Assembly: GCF_937616625.2 (NCBI RefSeq)
Contig: NC_065571.1
Coordinates: 45,245,651-45,309,650 of the forward strand
Direction: 5' to 3'
Length of the DNA stretch: 64,000 nt
Source of the DNA: Mercurialis annua
Taxonomy: Eukaryota; Streptophyta; Magnoliopsida; Malpighiales; Euphorbiaceae
Made by a program: the position numbers and the translations under genes. This document shows positions 25,601 to 37,907 of this stretch, piece by piece (the stretch's first letter is position 1; every line of letters starts with the position of its first letter). The notes beneath the pieces are model-generated. The model had not been told where the DNA came from, did no database searches, and saw only the letters and a list, made by a program, of their open reading frames with translations.

Positions 25601-27911
25601 ATTTGATGAGCCTCCATGTTTGGACAAGTAACTATCGTACTAGCAAAAAAATAGTCAAATTGGCAGATCAAGCTACAAATAAATCGTCACAGCCTACTTA
25701 CTTAAATTCAAGGGAAAAAAGATATTGAAAAATGCATGTATCTTGCAAAAGCAACTAATCTAAGATATATTAATTACAAAAAAAGAAAGCAAAACAGAAC
25801 AAAATAACGGCAAAAAAACAAAACAGAAAATATGATACTATTAAACTGTGATTAAATAGTCCCTTGGTACTATTTTCTATTAAATATCATTGTCTATCAA
25901 GAGTCAAGAAAGTATTAATTTTGAATTAATCCTAGATACATAGCTAGTAAAGGCAAGCCTGCACTGCCTTGCACCTTAACTACCAAAACACAGAAAACAT
26001 CATGGTTCTAAAATACAGTCAGTTACTTAATGTTGCTTTTCAACCTTCGAGTTGCAAGAATTGAAGGGATTTTAACCTGACAAACAGAGTCTTCAAACTA
26101 GAGAGTATTTAATTTGTATATGTCTGAAATAAAACATTGATGACTTAAAAAAATAAAAAATTGTTTGCATAATTTTATCTGTAGTTTAGCATACTATATG
26201 TTCTGAACATATAAATCAATAAATTTAATATTTAAGTTAAAATATAAAACACGATGTGGAATATCTAATTTCAATTAAATTCAATCTGATGTTTACCTGA
26301 TGACAATTTAATTTCTCAAAATTAAGTTAGATTAAAATTTTAGAATTACTATTACTCATAATTGATTTAACCTTATATGGCAAACTGTTGAGAAAAAAAG
26401 ATTTTTTTGTTTATTATGAAATAAATTATGAATTAAATGTTTTATTTTATTTCAGTTGTGCATATTAGATATTTGTATATCTTCTTTATTAATTACCTTA
26501 TTAAATTCTATAAATTCATGCGCATTTCAATTATTTAAAAAAAATGCACCCTGATTTGATTGCTACTCTATAGTAATCAAGCAATTCATCCCCTGATGTG
26601 AATGCTGTTCTATTTTTCTCGAGCACATGTTTATTATGGCTGTTCCTGTGTTTATATTTTCTTAATGTTGTGGTATTAAGACATAATTAGCTACTTTAAC
26701 GAAAAGTCAAAACCATAATCCATTTTCAGTTATAATTCTTTATCTTTTACATTTTTTATGTACTTTTCTTTATGCCTTACTTCAATTAGGCGTCTGCCTC
26801 CCTTCTCAAGCTACAATACCCCTATGCGCCTTCAACAGCTATGCCTAAATAGGTGAGAAGAATTTTCTGCAGAGTTTCTTAATGCCACACATTGGATATC
26901 ATTCTTTCTAAAGTAAATTCAAATTGTTAATTTTCTAAATTCCAAATTTCCCACAAACTTTCTTAATCTTGATTGAAGAACATTTAAAAGAACAGGGCTA
27001 AACAAACCTCATTCTCGTCTGGAAACTCGGTACTCCCCATAAAGAGCATGTGTTCTACAAAACATATACATTGTCGAAGCAATATTAGAAAACCAAAAAT
27101 CTCCAATATACTTATGAAACAAAAGGGCATAAGAGAGTTAGAAAAAGTAATGCATGTTGCATATACAAAAGAAAAGACCTAAACAAGGAAAATAAAACAC
27201 TCAAAATTCAGAGGGCAGGGACTTTATTCCCGTTAAAGAACCATCCTATACACATGAGATGAATGATTAAATTTGACATTATAAGGCGACAACTAGCACA
27301 ACTTTACAAGACCAAAAAATTACAAAAACTAAACAAAAACAACTCAAACCTAGAAAATGAGCAAGGCCTTGAGCCTCAACAGGATCAGAGAAGCTGCCCA
27401 TTGCTACGCACATTGCTGCTGCTGCCTGCAAATGAGAAAATATTACTTAAATCTCGCATAACAATAGGACTCAAAACAATTATAATTGGACAAAATGAAA
27501 TTATAATTTCAAGCTTCATTATGAAGCTCGCGGTTATTCTCATTTAATAAAATTAAAAAATTCAAATCAAACATCAAATCTAACCTTCTTAGTCTGCGAA
27601 TTTTCCTTTCCCTTTCTCGTTCCTTCGTCTCCCTCTTCCTCTTCCTCCTCGTCTTCTTCATCATCCTCTTCGTCATCTTCATCATCATCGTCTTCTTCAT
27701 CATCGTCATCGTCTTCCTCATCGTCGTCGTCTTCCTCGTCGTCTTCTTCTTTTAGGGTTCTAGCAGAAGAATCAGTATCCGAGTAAATCTCAGGATCATG
27801 AACAAGCAAAGCACAGAGACCGTTGTCGAGCTCAATGACTCGATATAATCGCCGATCATTTGGTGATTTAATGACTAAATTGTCTGATTTGAATGTGCAG
27901 CGGCTCCCCAT
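13693..27911 (-). CDS. NRDC: Nardilysin-like M16 zinc metallopeptidase, 19 exons
   Basis: Insulinase-family peptidase, expected to cut peptides at dibasic or related sites, probably in the cytosol. Exons (minus strand): 27911-27585, 27425-27350, 27054-27008, 25639-25527, 24981-24908, 24766-24671, 24586-24467, 23994-23761, 23405-23257, 22964-22808, 21234-21082, 19058-18685, 17867-17718, 17589-17407, 16808-16605, 16490-16384, 16006-15853, 14655-14534, 13936-13693. All are GT-AG and sum to 1027 residues, close to the Arabidopsis homologue. The inverted zinc motif HFLEH lies at 132-136 with the third ligand E213 (E206 also conserved), 77 residues on as in insulin-degrading enzyme. Residues about 55-97 form the Asp/Glu-rich insert that marks nardilysin. 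Later M16 domains and the SPKCRRLVVRVWGC end are intact. The ATG at 27911 starts the conserved MGSRCTFKSDNLVIKSPNDR segment. Confidence 0.93.
18025..18293. mobile_element. Stowaway-type MITE in intron 12 of the nardilysin-like gene
   Basis: Left end CTCCCTCCGTCCCAAC and right end ...GACGGAGGGAG are inverted, with TA on both sides (18023-18024 and 18294-18295), the Tc1/mariner target. It is 269 bp and non-coding. It sits between exons 12 and 13. Confidence 0.85.
20239..20522. mobile_element. Mutator-type MITE in intron 11 of the nardilysin-like gene
   Basis: A perfect 9-bp target duplication, tttgaaatt, flanks it (20230-20238 and 20523-20531). Ends are GGCACAATATTTTT and, reversed, GGCCAAACTATTTTT, and the inverted similarity continues imperfectly for about 70 bp ('aacctttgc' arms). 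It is 284 bp and non-coding. It accounts for part of the 2-kb intron. Confidence 0.78.
27607..27775. repeat. Coding GAN-rich tract (acidic insert)
   Basis: A run of tct/tca/tcc/tcg triplets on the plus strand encodes the Asp/Glu tract of the nardilysin-like protein on the minus strand. It is repetitive enough to vary in length between alleles while staying in frame. Confidence 0.7.
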
Positions 27912-28044
27912 TTTTAGTTTGTTTGTTGTTTGGGAGTAGAGCAAAGAAGAAGTGAAATAGAATGCAGGGCTTTTGTACAGCGCTGTGTACCGCAGTCTTA
28001 CAAACATAACCTTTGCTTCACACAAGCTAAGCATATATTTTACT

Positions 28045-28052
28045 AGTTTATA
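28045..28052 (-). promoter_or_regulatory. Possible TATA box of the nardilysin-like gene
   Basis: TATAAACT on the minus strand lies 134 bp upstream of the ATG at 27911. If used, transcription would start near 28020, which would leave out the in-frame upstream ATG at 28034. Confidence 0.35.
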
Positions 28053-28059
28053 CCCCCAC

Positions 28060-29590
28060 CTTTTTCTTACTATTAAATTTTTATATTTATTTTATAGTTT
28101 AAAATGAATAATTTTTTAATTATTTTATAGTTTATTTAGTTTTTTATTTTTTGATGAATTATAGTTTACTTAGTTATTAATTAATTGTAAGTTTATTTAA
28201 AATTTAAATTAGATTTTTTAAGTTTTTTTTATTGAAGGTTATAACTTTTGTATGTGATGCTTAATGAACTAGTTATTTATAATTTAAAATTAAAAATATA
28301 TATTAATTTTTGATTAAAAACTATTAAACTATATAATATTTATTTAATCTGTTAATAATTGAAAAATTAATATAAACTATAAAATAAATAGAAATTTTAA
28401 TATTTATATTTATAAAAATCTTTTAATTTAAGTATTAGTATAGTATCCTAATGTTACTAAAATTTCATTATATATCAAACTATTTTTTTATAATTAGGGA
28501 ATTCATAATCAAAATTGATGGACTATGATAAGATTTCATATCGCTGAAGAAAGAAGAGACCCACACGTTAACCTATTAAAGTTTGAATTATTTTGTTGTG
28601 ATGAATAGACTGTTTCTGGACCCAAAGTTGATCCACACAAGTCAAAATGCAAAGTCGTTTTTTTTATTTACTTTTTATGATAAATTAATATAGATTACCT
28701 TATAACGTGTAATGTCAAATTAATTAATTTTAGTTCTTATTTTTATCAATGAATTTTTTTATATTTATATAAATATTATGTTGCTCTCGAATTTAAAATT
28801 GGGTGTCAGCAAGGTATTTCTGTAAGATCTTTTTAGTGGTTAACTAGTGAAATTTCGCTAATTTGGACGTCTGATGGGTCTGTCGTGTGTCTTGCCACGT
28901 CAGTGAAAATGCCCCTAATGTTAAATTTGAAAATAAACTAAAGGTTGTGCCTTTAATTGTCACGTTTTAAAAAGTCATGTTTTTTTCGTGAATTAATGTA
29001 AAGGTAGTAATGTTATACGTAATTAATCGGTAAAATAAACATAATAAGCTTAACTTTCAATATTTGGACTAATCTATTGGGCTCATATCATTTTCCTATG
29101 GGATGAGATCACAAATCACCCAAATGGCCCCCTTTTTTGCATTTATACATCAGCTAATTAATAAATGCAGAAATCTCTCACAAAATAAAAATAGTTTTCA
29201 TAAATACCTCAGATAATAAGACACGGAGATTTTCATTTAAAAAAGGACAGTAGTACCCTTCCTTAAATATAGTCAATCATGAATGAGGAAAGAGTACCTT
29301 TCCAAAATAACAACAAATGTCTTCTTCAAGCTCAAGATAACAGCCATTAGAGAAAAAACCGAGCTCCAAAGATCAACCAAAATCAACGATTCCTGCTCAA
29401 TATCAACTCGATTTATGATTTAAAGTTCGATCTGAAAAGCATCAAACAACAAATCATCAAGAACAGCAAAGGTAATCGAAAAATTCAATTTATAGATTGA
29501 ACAATTAAAATCATACAGATGCTCATCTTGAATGCATTCTTTCTGTAAATCGCGAATTGTTTAGATTAACATATATAAATGTATAAACAT
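28060..29590. other. AT-rich intergenic stretch
   Basis: No gene or paired repeat ends were found. Composition is very AT-rich up to about 28800. The outer end of the Mutator-like relic may lie in 29100-29320 but its limit is unclear. Confidence 0.35.
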
Positions 29591-29596
29591 AAATTA

Positions 29597-29735
29597 TTGA
29601 TTGAAATTGTAGACTGAAATTGATGATTGAAATTGTTGATTGAAATTATTGATTGTGAATTTCTGGAATCATACACATTAGCACGTAATTTTATGTCAAT
29701 TTCTGGAATCATTGATTGAAATTGTTGAAATATGC
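29597..29735. repeat. Short tandem 'gattgaaattgt' repeats
   Basis: Units of 12-15 bp around 'gattgaaattgt' recur about six times, and 'tttctggaatcat' occurs twice. The array lies in the leader before the transposase remnant at 29913. Confidence 0.5.
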
Positions 29736-29912
29736 AGATTTTTTGTTACTTTTAATTGTATCAACTGTAAAAAAAACCTAGTTGCTTTTTAATATATACA
29801 AATATATTTGATATGTTAATTAGTATAAATTCTACTATGATTATGTTCATATGTAGGTTGCTTATAATTTCCAGCTGCTTCTTTTTGAATATTTTGATTT
29901 TCTATTATAGTT

Positions 29913-31227
29913 ATGGAGAACATTTTAGTTTTTGTTCATCACAATGGAAGATGGAATCAAAATTTGGAATACATCAACTTTGAGCCAATTGGAATAGTAG
30001 TCAAGACAACATGTGACTACAACATCATTCAAGAGATTCTGTACAAGCAACTCCAAATCAACAACATGTCAACTATCCTGGAAATTAAATATCAAGTCAG
30101 AAGCAATTATCCACCTTTAAAAATAACAGACAATGCAACTTTATCATTCTACTTAGAGCTCAAAAAGAATGAATCAGATTGCATGAAGTATCCGTTGTGT
30201 ATTTCGACAACATCTCAAAAGGAAGTGAGTTTTTTAGATTCAACATTCACCTTGTCGAATGCCGACATTCCACATTCAGAATCAGCATCAAAGTCAACAT
30301 TTGAGATTGGATCAACAAGTGAGAGGCAGAAGGGTAACATACCTGATTTAATACAATGTGCAAGAATGATATCGACTATTTCATGAAGAAGATAGACAAA
30401 ATAGATAAGAAATTGAGGCCTTATCTAAACGATGTTGGTTACAGCAAATGGACAAGAGCTCATTGCGGTAATAACAGGCACGCAACCATGACGACCAATA
30501 TTGTTGAATCTCTCAATTCAAAAATACAAGCTGCCAAGGATCTTCCAATAACAACATTGCTAGAGTACCTACGGTCATTGGTACAAGAATGGAGCTATTC
30601 AAATAGATTTTGGCAAGGTCAACATTCACATCACTATCAAAAAGAGGAGAAGATATACTGAATGCTAACTACATCCAGTCTCTAAGATTAGTGGTAAGTT
30701 TTCCTTCAATATTATTTTGGTGAGATAGATAAATTTTAGTGCAGTTTATTTAAGGTTGACTTCTGGTTGATGTTAATTACAATTATAAAATGCAGGTTTC
30801 AAATTCAACAGATTACTTAAAATCAGTGCTTGATCAAACAACAACTTTCATTGTCGACCTCAAAGATAGAACGTGCACGTGTAGAAGATTCCAGTTGGAT
30901 GGAATACCATGCCCTCATGCAATGGCAATACTAAGGGAAATAAACCAAGAACCTTATAAGTTTTGTTCGAGTTATTATAAGAAAGAAACATTGTTGAAGA
31001 CTTATGAGGAAACAGTATATCCAATAGAAGATCAAAAAATGTGGACTATACCAGAAGAAGTGGCAGAAATGATTGTAGCAATACTAATTGGAAGAACAAA
31101 ATCTGGAAGGCCTAAGAAGAGTAGGTATAAATCTAAAAGTGAGATTTCAAATCATAACAAATGCAGCAGATGTAAACTGTATGGTCACAATAGGAAGACA
31201 TGCAGAAGTATGCCAAAGGCAAATTAG
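29913..31227 (+). pseudogene. Mutator-like (MuDR) transposase with catalytic core deleted
   Basis: The transposase would cut and reinsert Mutator-like DNA in the nucleus. The first part (29913-30340) encodes the N-terminal all-beta, PB1-like region (MENILVFVHHNGRWNQN). The frame then changes at about 30345 and resumes with the segment just after the catalytic region (YSKWTRAH, MTTNIVESLNSKIQAAKDLP). The whole DDE catalytic domain is missing between them. A further frameshift lies near 30605. A GT-AG intron (about 30692-30795) precedes the last exon, which keeps the SWIM zinc finger (CTCRRF..GIPCPHAM) and a C-terminal zinc knuckle (CSRCKLYGHNRKTC). It is an internally deleted copy and cannot transpose by itself. 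Confidence 0.88.
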
Positions 31228-31797
31228 AGTTTATCATCAGTTGATTGTCAGTTTACTTTGGGTTTACATGGATTTTATTTCAATTTTTTTACAGGTTATA
31301 AAGACATTAAATATTTTTTTTAATTTTTTATAGTACATGAAAAATGTACAAAGAAACATGAAAAGAAAATTTATAAAAAAATTGCTTATGTTAGTATTTG
31401 AAATTTCTTTAATGTTAAATTCGGGTTTACATACACAAATATTAATTTTTTTTAGTTTACAAACATTACATACAGAATATTAATATTATGATTCAATTGT
31501 GTATAAAAATATAAAAATATAAAACAAAATGATCCTTCATTAGTTTTTTATTTTAGTCACAGTTGACTTGCTGTTGACATATAGTTGATTTGAAAATCTG
31601 TAAACAAATCAAAATAAATAGTTTTCACATATGAAGACATATAAATGAAAAAAAAACAATTAATAAAGTATAAAAAAACATTCTTACAAGCATTCATAAA
31701 AAAATGAACTATAAAACATAATAAAACAGTATTAATATCCAAAGTACTTTTCTAAAATAGAAAATCACAACAATAAAAGTCTAATACATAAAAGAAA

Positions 31798-32225
31798 TTA
31801 TTGTTTAATGTGCCTCTTGTACTTGACTGGACATTCATCTTCACTAACCATGTTAGAATGTTCCTTCCAATTACCATACGCATACAAGGAGGAAGCATAG
31901 CGAGCACGATGTTCTTTAGCAACAAAATCAGATCCCATTTCTTTTCCATCAATGAAAAATTCAGCAACACAAACCATATGGATTCCACAGTCACTAAAAC
32001 AAAAACACAAGTAGATAAAAATGATCAAAACACATAATAAAATATCAGGTTAACATGTAGTTGACATGCAGTTTATTTACAGTTGACTCAATATAAAATA
32101 TATGAAAAAAAATCAAAGTGATAAAAAGAAAAGACTTACTTATCAAATTGAGTAGGCAGATTTTCAACAACTTTAACTTCAAATGGACCAGATCTTTTTT
32201 TCCCTTATACGGACCAGTAGTAACA
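31798..32225 (-). pseudogene. Ulp1-like (C48) cysteine peptidase remnant of the Mutator-like element
   Basis: Ulp1 peptidases remove SUMO or related modifiers; plant Mutator-like elements of the Kaonashi type often carry one. Two minus-strand exons splice cleanly: an upstream exon ending at 32140 (VKVVENLPTQFD), a GT-AG intron, then 31993-31798, which begins at the catalytic-cysteine motif (DCGIHMVCVAEFFIDG) and keeps the conserved RARYASSLYAYGNW end. The upstream His and Asp of the triad were not found, so the domain looks truncated. Its position, tail-to-tail with the transposase remnant, fits a single element. Confidence 0.7.
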
Positions 32226-32693
32226 TTGATGTCTTTGTGCAACTCATACAAAAGAATCAAATAAAAAAACAGAAACAATTTATTCAGAATACAAAAAGAA
32301 CAATAAATCAACTACAAATCAACATAACATAAACCAAATAACATGAAAATTTTATGAAATCTGTAAAACAGAGTCAACCACAAATCAACATAAGAAAAGC
32401 AAAATCATATGAGAATTTATATGATAGCTATAAAACAGAGGTTAATTTCATTACCAAATAACAATGCAAATATAAGTTTTATAAACCCTAAAAAACAGAT
32501 TAAATGTTCAAATGTCATTGCAAACAGACAACATAAAAATGAACATGAAACATTTAGAATTACTATAGGTATGTTTCTCTAATAAAAATCAAAAAAAGTA
32601 AACCCTAACTAAGTAATAAAATGACAGAACTCAGACAAAATTATCAAAATAGAGTCAAAACAATCAAAAATAAAACAAATAATGGTAATGTCA

Positions 32694-32942
32694 TTAAACC
32701 TTTGAATTTTGCTGTGGTTTTTCAACCGAATCTCGTTTTTTCCTCTTCGAATCATGGCTTAGTTCAGCTGCCTTCCTTTTCCTAGATGTTCCACCCACTG
32801 CTCTCGTTTTAGATGACGCATTTTCTTTCGTTTCAGATCTAGGTAAACCTGTTTTTACAGTGACATGGGTAGGAACCGTCTTCTTCCTCATTTTAGGAGG
32901 TTTTCGTCTTGCAGGAGCGTCTGAAGATCGAGTTTGGACCAT
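32694..32942 (-). CDS. Small basic protein frame in the Mutator-like relic
   Basis: An 82-codon minus-strand frame encodes a lysine- and arginine-rich, nuclear-signal-like protein (TSRKRKAAELSHDSKRKKRD). I do not recognise a family. It lies upstream of the Ulp1-like remnant on the same strand, so it may be the first exon of that transposon gene; no coding sequence joining them could be read. It could also be a chance frame, although its codon composition is less AT-rich than its surroundings. Confidence 0.4.
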   Translation of the reverse strand: MVQTRSSDAPARRKPPKMRKKTVPTHVTVKTGLPRSETKENASSKTRAVGGTSRKRKAAELSHDSKRKKRDSVEKPQQNSKV

Positions 32943-33049
32943 TAATGGAGAAGAACGACTCGAATGAAGACTAAAAAGTAAAATGAAGAAAAGAATCAGA
33001 TATATAAAGACGATTAATGGCAGTTATTAAGCTTTAAGAAATTCAAAAA

Positions 33050-36000
33050 TGGGGAAAGCTTGAAGAAACGTGTGTGAGTGGGGAAGAAATAGTGACGTGG
33101 AGAATCATAAGCTAAAAGAATAGACAGGTTAGTGTGTTAGTGGGTAGTTAGGGGCATAATGGTGATGAAAATAAATGATGTATAATTGAAAAGTATTAAG
33201 GACAAAAGGGAGAATTCTGCACTTTTAAATTTAATGGGTCACGAATGTATACAATTAACATGTTTGAGATATAGGATGTAATTTCCTCTTTTCCTATCCT
33301 TATGGCCCAACCAAAATCTCTATAAGACAAAATACTAAACAAAAATTATTGAAAGTTAAGCCATGACATCCAATTTAAGAAAATTACAAGATGCAATCCC
33401 GAATAAAAGAAGCAACAAAGTAATATTTAAGAAATCAATTATCCATCCACCGCCACCCGTTACACCGCCACCGCCGAAGATTGCCTCCACCGTTACTCCT
33501 CATTTAAGCTTTTTTCTCTTGCAGACGTTGTCGATCTATTATCCATCCGGTGCCGCCGCTTTCTGCTGTAAAGACTGAACAAATCAAAACTAGAAATAAA
33601 GATTATGTGTTTGACGAGAAAGAAACAGTGGAAATAGGAGGAGAAATCGAAGAGTAAAAAAATAAAACTATAGAGTATTCGATTTAAATTAGAAAAGTAA
33701 AAAGATAATTAAAATTAGTCTAAGAGTAAAAATAGAAAACATAAAAAAATGAAGAGTATTTTGTTTATCTTTTTGAACGTGAGGTAGAATTTATAAATAT
33801 TTATAAAAATAGAGTATTTATCCTAATTTTCTCTATTTTTTATAAAATAGGCCCACCCCTAACTTAAAAAGACACAGAAAAATAGCTATACACAACCAAA
33901 AAAAAACCCTTTGATTTTTTTGAGTTTTGGGGTTCAAAATTCAAAAATAAATATTTCTTTGTTTTTTACGAGAGGTTTTTTAAAACCAACACTCCGCATT
34001 GAAAAGGGTCGCATCCATCTCAAACACATCCCAAAAAAGCTCTGAAACATTCTATTCTAAATAAGGTTTTTAGAACAGCAGAAAAATTAGCTATTTTCAG
34101 CAACTCTCTCTCCTAAAGGCACTAAATCAATCACTCTCATCCAAAAACTTTCACTTTAAAAGTATAGATCTATTATTTTTTCATCTTTTTTTTTATATTA
34201 TTAAAGTTTCTTCTAATTAAATTATTTATGTTTAGTATTATAATGTATGAGCGAATCTTTTCCTCAAAAAAATTAGAAAGCAGCTTTCTTTGGTGTTCAA
34301 AGTATATTCTTATTCTATTTTTTAGGGAAAATACTAGTTGATCCATGGTGTATATGGATCTAAAGATAATAAATAATATTCATTTTACAAAAACTGTATT
34401 TGTGTTAAATATGACATCTAAGATATTCTAAAAATAATTACTATCATATTTTCTCCTAAAATAAGTCTTTAAAAGCTATAATTAAAGCATCAAAATATGT
34501 TCAAAGATAATGTAATATTACAATAAAAGTTTTTTTTATTATTTTTAATACAATGTTGTCTATAACGTTTCAAAAAAATTCATAAAAACAAATTTTTGCA
34601 GCCATATTACTGCTCCTGTGTTTCTGTTTTATGCTAAAAAAATATCAAAATTATAAAATCTCTTTATAAAAAGGCCTTAAAGGATACTTGGTGTTCAAGA
34701 ATGTGTAAAGTTTGTTATTTTTAGAGTGAAAAACAACAAACTGAAAATAGCATGTTTGTGAAAATGCATAAAGGCATAACAACACTTTAACTACTACCAA
34801 ATTGAACATGTTTTCATCATCTTCGAAATTCCAAGCATGTCATAAAAAGTTTAAATTTCAGAATTGTCAAATTAGATTTCAAATACAAATTTTAATCATA
34901 AAACACCTAAGTTTTGGAATCATCACCTAAGTTCTAAAAATAAGAAGTTTCAACAAATATAAGGGTTAGAGTATTTTACTTCAGACTGTCCATCTCTTTT
35001 AATCCAATCATTTTTTGTTTATTTTCCGCTTCTCATACATCTATACAAGTCCAGGGCCTTTAGTAAATCCTTTTCAGTTGTTGCTAAAGATAAACACGAT
35101 CTAGGATCTCTTATGCTCTATGTCCTCTTCAAAATTGCAGGCTACAAAGCATAAAAAATTTCACCAAAACAGTTAATTAAGTCCACAAAAAATAGGTCTT
35201 ACACAAATAAATATCTCTGAGCCAAATTACAGGTAAGAAGAACTAAGTAAGCAATTGATAAAACATAAAGCTAACAGTCAAACCCATCCATAAATAAGAT
35301 TATATAATCGAAACAGCGCCACATAAACTGAGATAATGAACCAAAAGAAAACATACTCATGTTCATCATTCCACTCCGCTCGACTGAACTCAAGAACCGA
35401 TTGAGTTTGCTATTATTATGGTTATTTTCATCCATAAGTCTGTCACTATCTATTCAATCGAATTGACACACATATAACAAAAAATTACAATCAGATATGC
35501 TCATGCATATCAAAGAATTCTTAAGCATTTGCTAGATATATGTAATCAGAATTAGGAAATTTACTTTGTGTGACTCAACGAATTTTTGAAAATAATCTAA
35601 TTTCGATGACGTTTCTTCTCACCATAGGCAAACCCATTGCAATTGATATCAACAATTAGGGGTTCTTCATTATTTTTGGTTCAAAAATGAATTTCATTCT
35701 TAGATCTAAGGCTCTTAGGATCAAATTCATTCCATGCTTTGCCTCAATCAAGATAAAAAAAGTAACAAAATCAAAAAACTCATAACAAACAATTACATAA
35801 GACAAAGAATATACCTTTCTTCATCGGCTTCAAAACTCTCGTCCCTACCCTTTGGCATGGTTTCAATTCGTACTGCAAAACGATCCTTCTTTGATTTGAA
35901 GTGAAATCTAACCATAGAGAGAAAGGCATCATCACTAATCGAACCCAAATCAAAGATTAGCACATAAATAGATCTTCTCTGAGACAAGGATTAAGATGAA

Positions 36001-36080
36001 AAAATGAAAAAATTCCATAGGAAAAGAAGAAATTGGTGACTATCGTATGTGTGTTATACATAAAAATGGGAGTGAGTGCT
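33050..36080. other. Long stretch without a supported gene
   Basis: It contains a proline-rich chance frame (33363-33578) and a minus-strand frame at 35793-35987 (MSQRRSIYVLIFDLG...) followed by a plausible splice donor. That second frame could be the first exon of an unrecognised transcript, but no downstream exon could be supported. Confidence 0.3.
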
Positions 36081-36083
36081 TAA

Positions 36084-37079
36084 GCCATCTCCAATAACAC
36101 ACAAAATTCTCAATTTGGAGTGCAAATCATCTATATACTCTATATTCAATTCAATTATAGTGTACCTTAAAATAGAGTACTATTAGAGATGAAATAGAGT
36201 ACTCTATTATAGTGTACTTTTATTATAAATTTCATTGTTAAACATTTGTTAGATTTTTTTGTAATATAGTCCAAATAAACATGTCTAATTTAAATGAAAA
36301 TTTAAATATGTAACATTAAATAAAATTAATTTTTAATTCAACAATTTATAAGTAAAATATTTATTAATGTTTTTTTATTATCTAATAAATATATTTTTTT
36401 ATTGTTTTTAATAAATATAGTTATTTTATATATTTAAAATATATGAGCATAATTAGAAAATATATTATTAAAATTAAAAAATATATTTTATTATACATAA
36501 ATTTTTTGTAAGTATATGAATAGGTTATGGATGTAAATATAAAATGTTAGAATAATTTATTGGATAGAAATATGCTAAAAATGTTTTATTATTGTAAACA
36601 AAATAGACTCCACTATTAAAAATGAAATACTGCAGTAGTTGAATTTTAGTGTAGAACAAGAAAACGAACAGTATCCTGCCAATTGAGTTTTCCAAAGAGC
36701 AAATCATTCAAGAAAATATACAGTGTTTGAGAGGTGTTGTGGTGTAAGCACTGAAATATGTTTCTGATGAGACATGAGAGTTGAAAATATTAATTGCACA
36801 CAAATAAGGTCCTACATATGAAAACAATAGCAATAATATGTAAAGAAATATAAATGCAATCCTGTTATTTGTGCTGCGAAAAAAAATCAAATCTTATCTT
36901 TGTATAGGCAATGTGATATGGGGCCCGCATATTGAACCTCATGAACAATTAACCAAAACGCGAATGTTTTCATCTATAAGAAGTATAAAGTCCTGTACAA
37001 TGTACAAGACTTTTCACTTCAATTTTAGAATATAGAATATAGATTCACACTATCTTACCTCCAACTATTGGAGATGTTC
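36084..37079. mobile_element. Tourist-like (PIF/Harbinger) MITE, about 1 kb
   Basis: Ends GCCATCTCCAATA and, reversed, GAACATCTCCAATAG are flanked by TAA (36081-36083 and 37080-37082). The inside is AT-rich with an inner palindrome near 36165-36225 built on 'atagagtac'. Frames at 36525-36707 and 36708-36890 are chance. Confidence 0.65.
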
Positions 37080-37200
37080 TAAGGATTAGAATATAGAAAA
37101 AGCAGATATATGTGACTTTTTTGTTTTTATTTCATAAGTCCATTAAAGTAATTTTTTTTCTTTTTCTTTTAAATTGGGCTTACCATTCATGAACATAATT

Positions 37201-37877
37201 GGGACGATGACAAAAGTACCTAAAATTTTAAAAATATTTACAAAAGTACCTATAAACTTTTTTTATTTACAAAAATACGACTGATTTAAAATTAATTACA
37301 AAAGTATCAAAAAATGAAAATTAATTACAAAAGTACGATTTGTATAATGTCGGTATAATTATGGTATAATTTTGGAATATTAAAACTATAAATCAGATAA
37401 TTTAAAAATAATATTTGGTTTATTATTGGTATAATTTCAGTATATTTTTGGTATATTGATTATAAATTTTTATATATATTTTCTAGTTGATAACATGTAT
37501 TTTTTTTATGTGTATTTTTCACTATAGTTGGTAATGAACTAGAAAATTTGTATACTCTTGGTATACTGATGGTATAATTTTGGTATATTATTAATTTAAT
37601 TTTCAGTATACGATTTGATGTAATTTTGGTAAATTTTTATTTAATATTAATAAAATTTCAGTATGTATAATGTTGGTATAATTTTGGTACAATGTTGATA
37701 TAATGTTAGTTTATTAGTATACTAACATTATACCCACAGTATACACCGTATGTTTGATATTATTTTTTATTTTTTTGTACTTTTGTAAATATTATTAATA
37801 TTTTTGTAAATGAAAAAAGTCAACATATACTTTTGTAATTATTTTCATTTTTTTTTGGTAAATGGTGTAATTTCCTC
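37201..37877. mobile_element. Mutator-type element with internal 'ggtataattttggtat' repeats, 677 bp
   Basis: A perfect 9-bp target duplication, aacataatt, flanks it (37192-37200 and 37878-37886). The arms hold 'acaaaagtac' motifs in inverted order. The centre (about 37345-37700) is a degenerate tandem array of 'ggtataattttggtatatt'. It is non-coding. Confidence 0.7.
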
Positions 37878-37907
37878 AACATAATTATCACAAGCCCATA
37901 GATTTAA

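Larger units (their letters stand above)
29300..33050. mobile_element. Mutator-like element relic (transposase plus Ulp1), about 3.7 kb
   Basis: This unit groups the deleted transposase (plus strand) and the Ulp1-like remnant and basic frame (minus strand). I found no terminal inverted repeats, consistent with the non-TIR Mutator-like elements to which Ulp1 carriers often belong, so the limits are estimates. Confidence 0.55.

Noticed and set aside
27263..27547. 94-codon plus-strand frame near the start of the nardilysin-like gene
   Set aside because: It overlaps exon 2 on the opposite strand and has no family pattern.
33363..33578. 71-codon proline-rich frame
   Set aside because: Low complexity, no start context and no family resemblance.
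35793..35987. 64-codon minus-strand frame with a possible splice donor
   Set aside because: No second exon or domain could be supported, so it is noted only in the description of the stretch.
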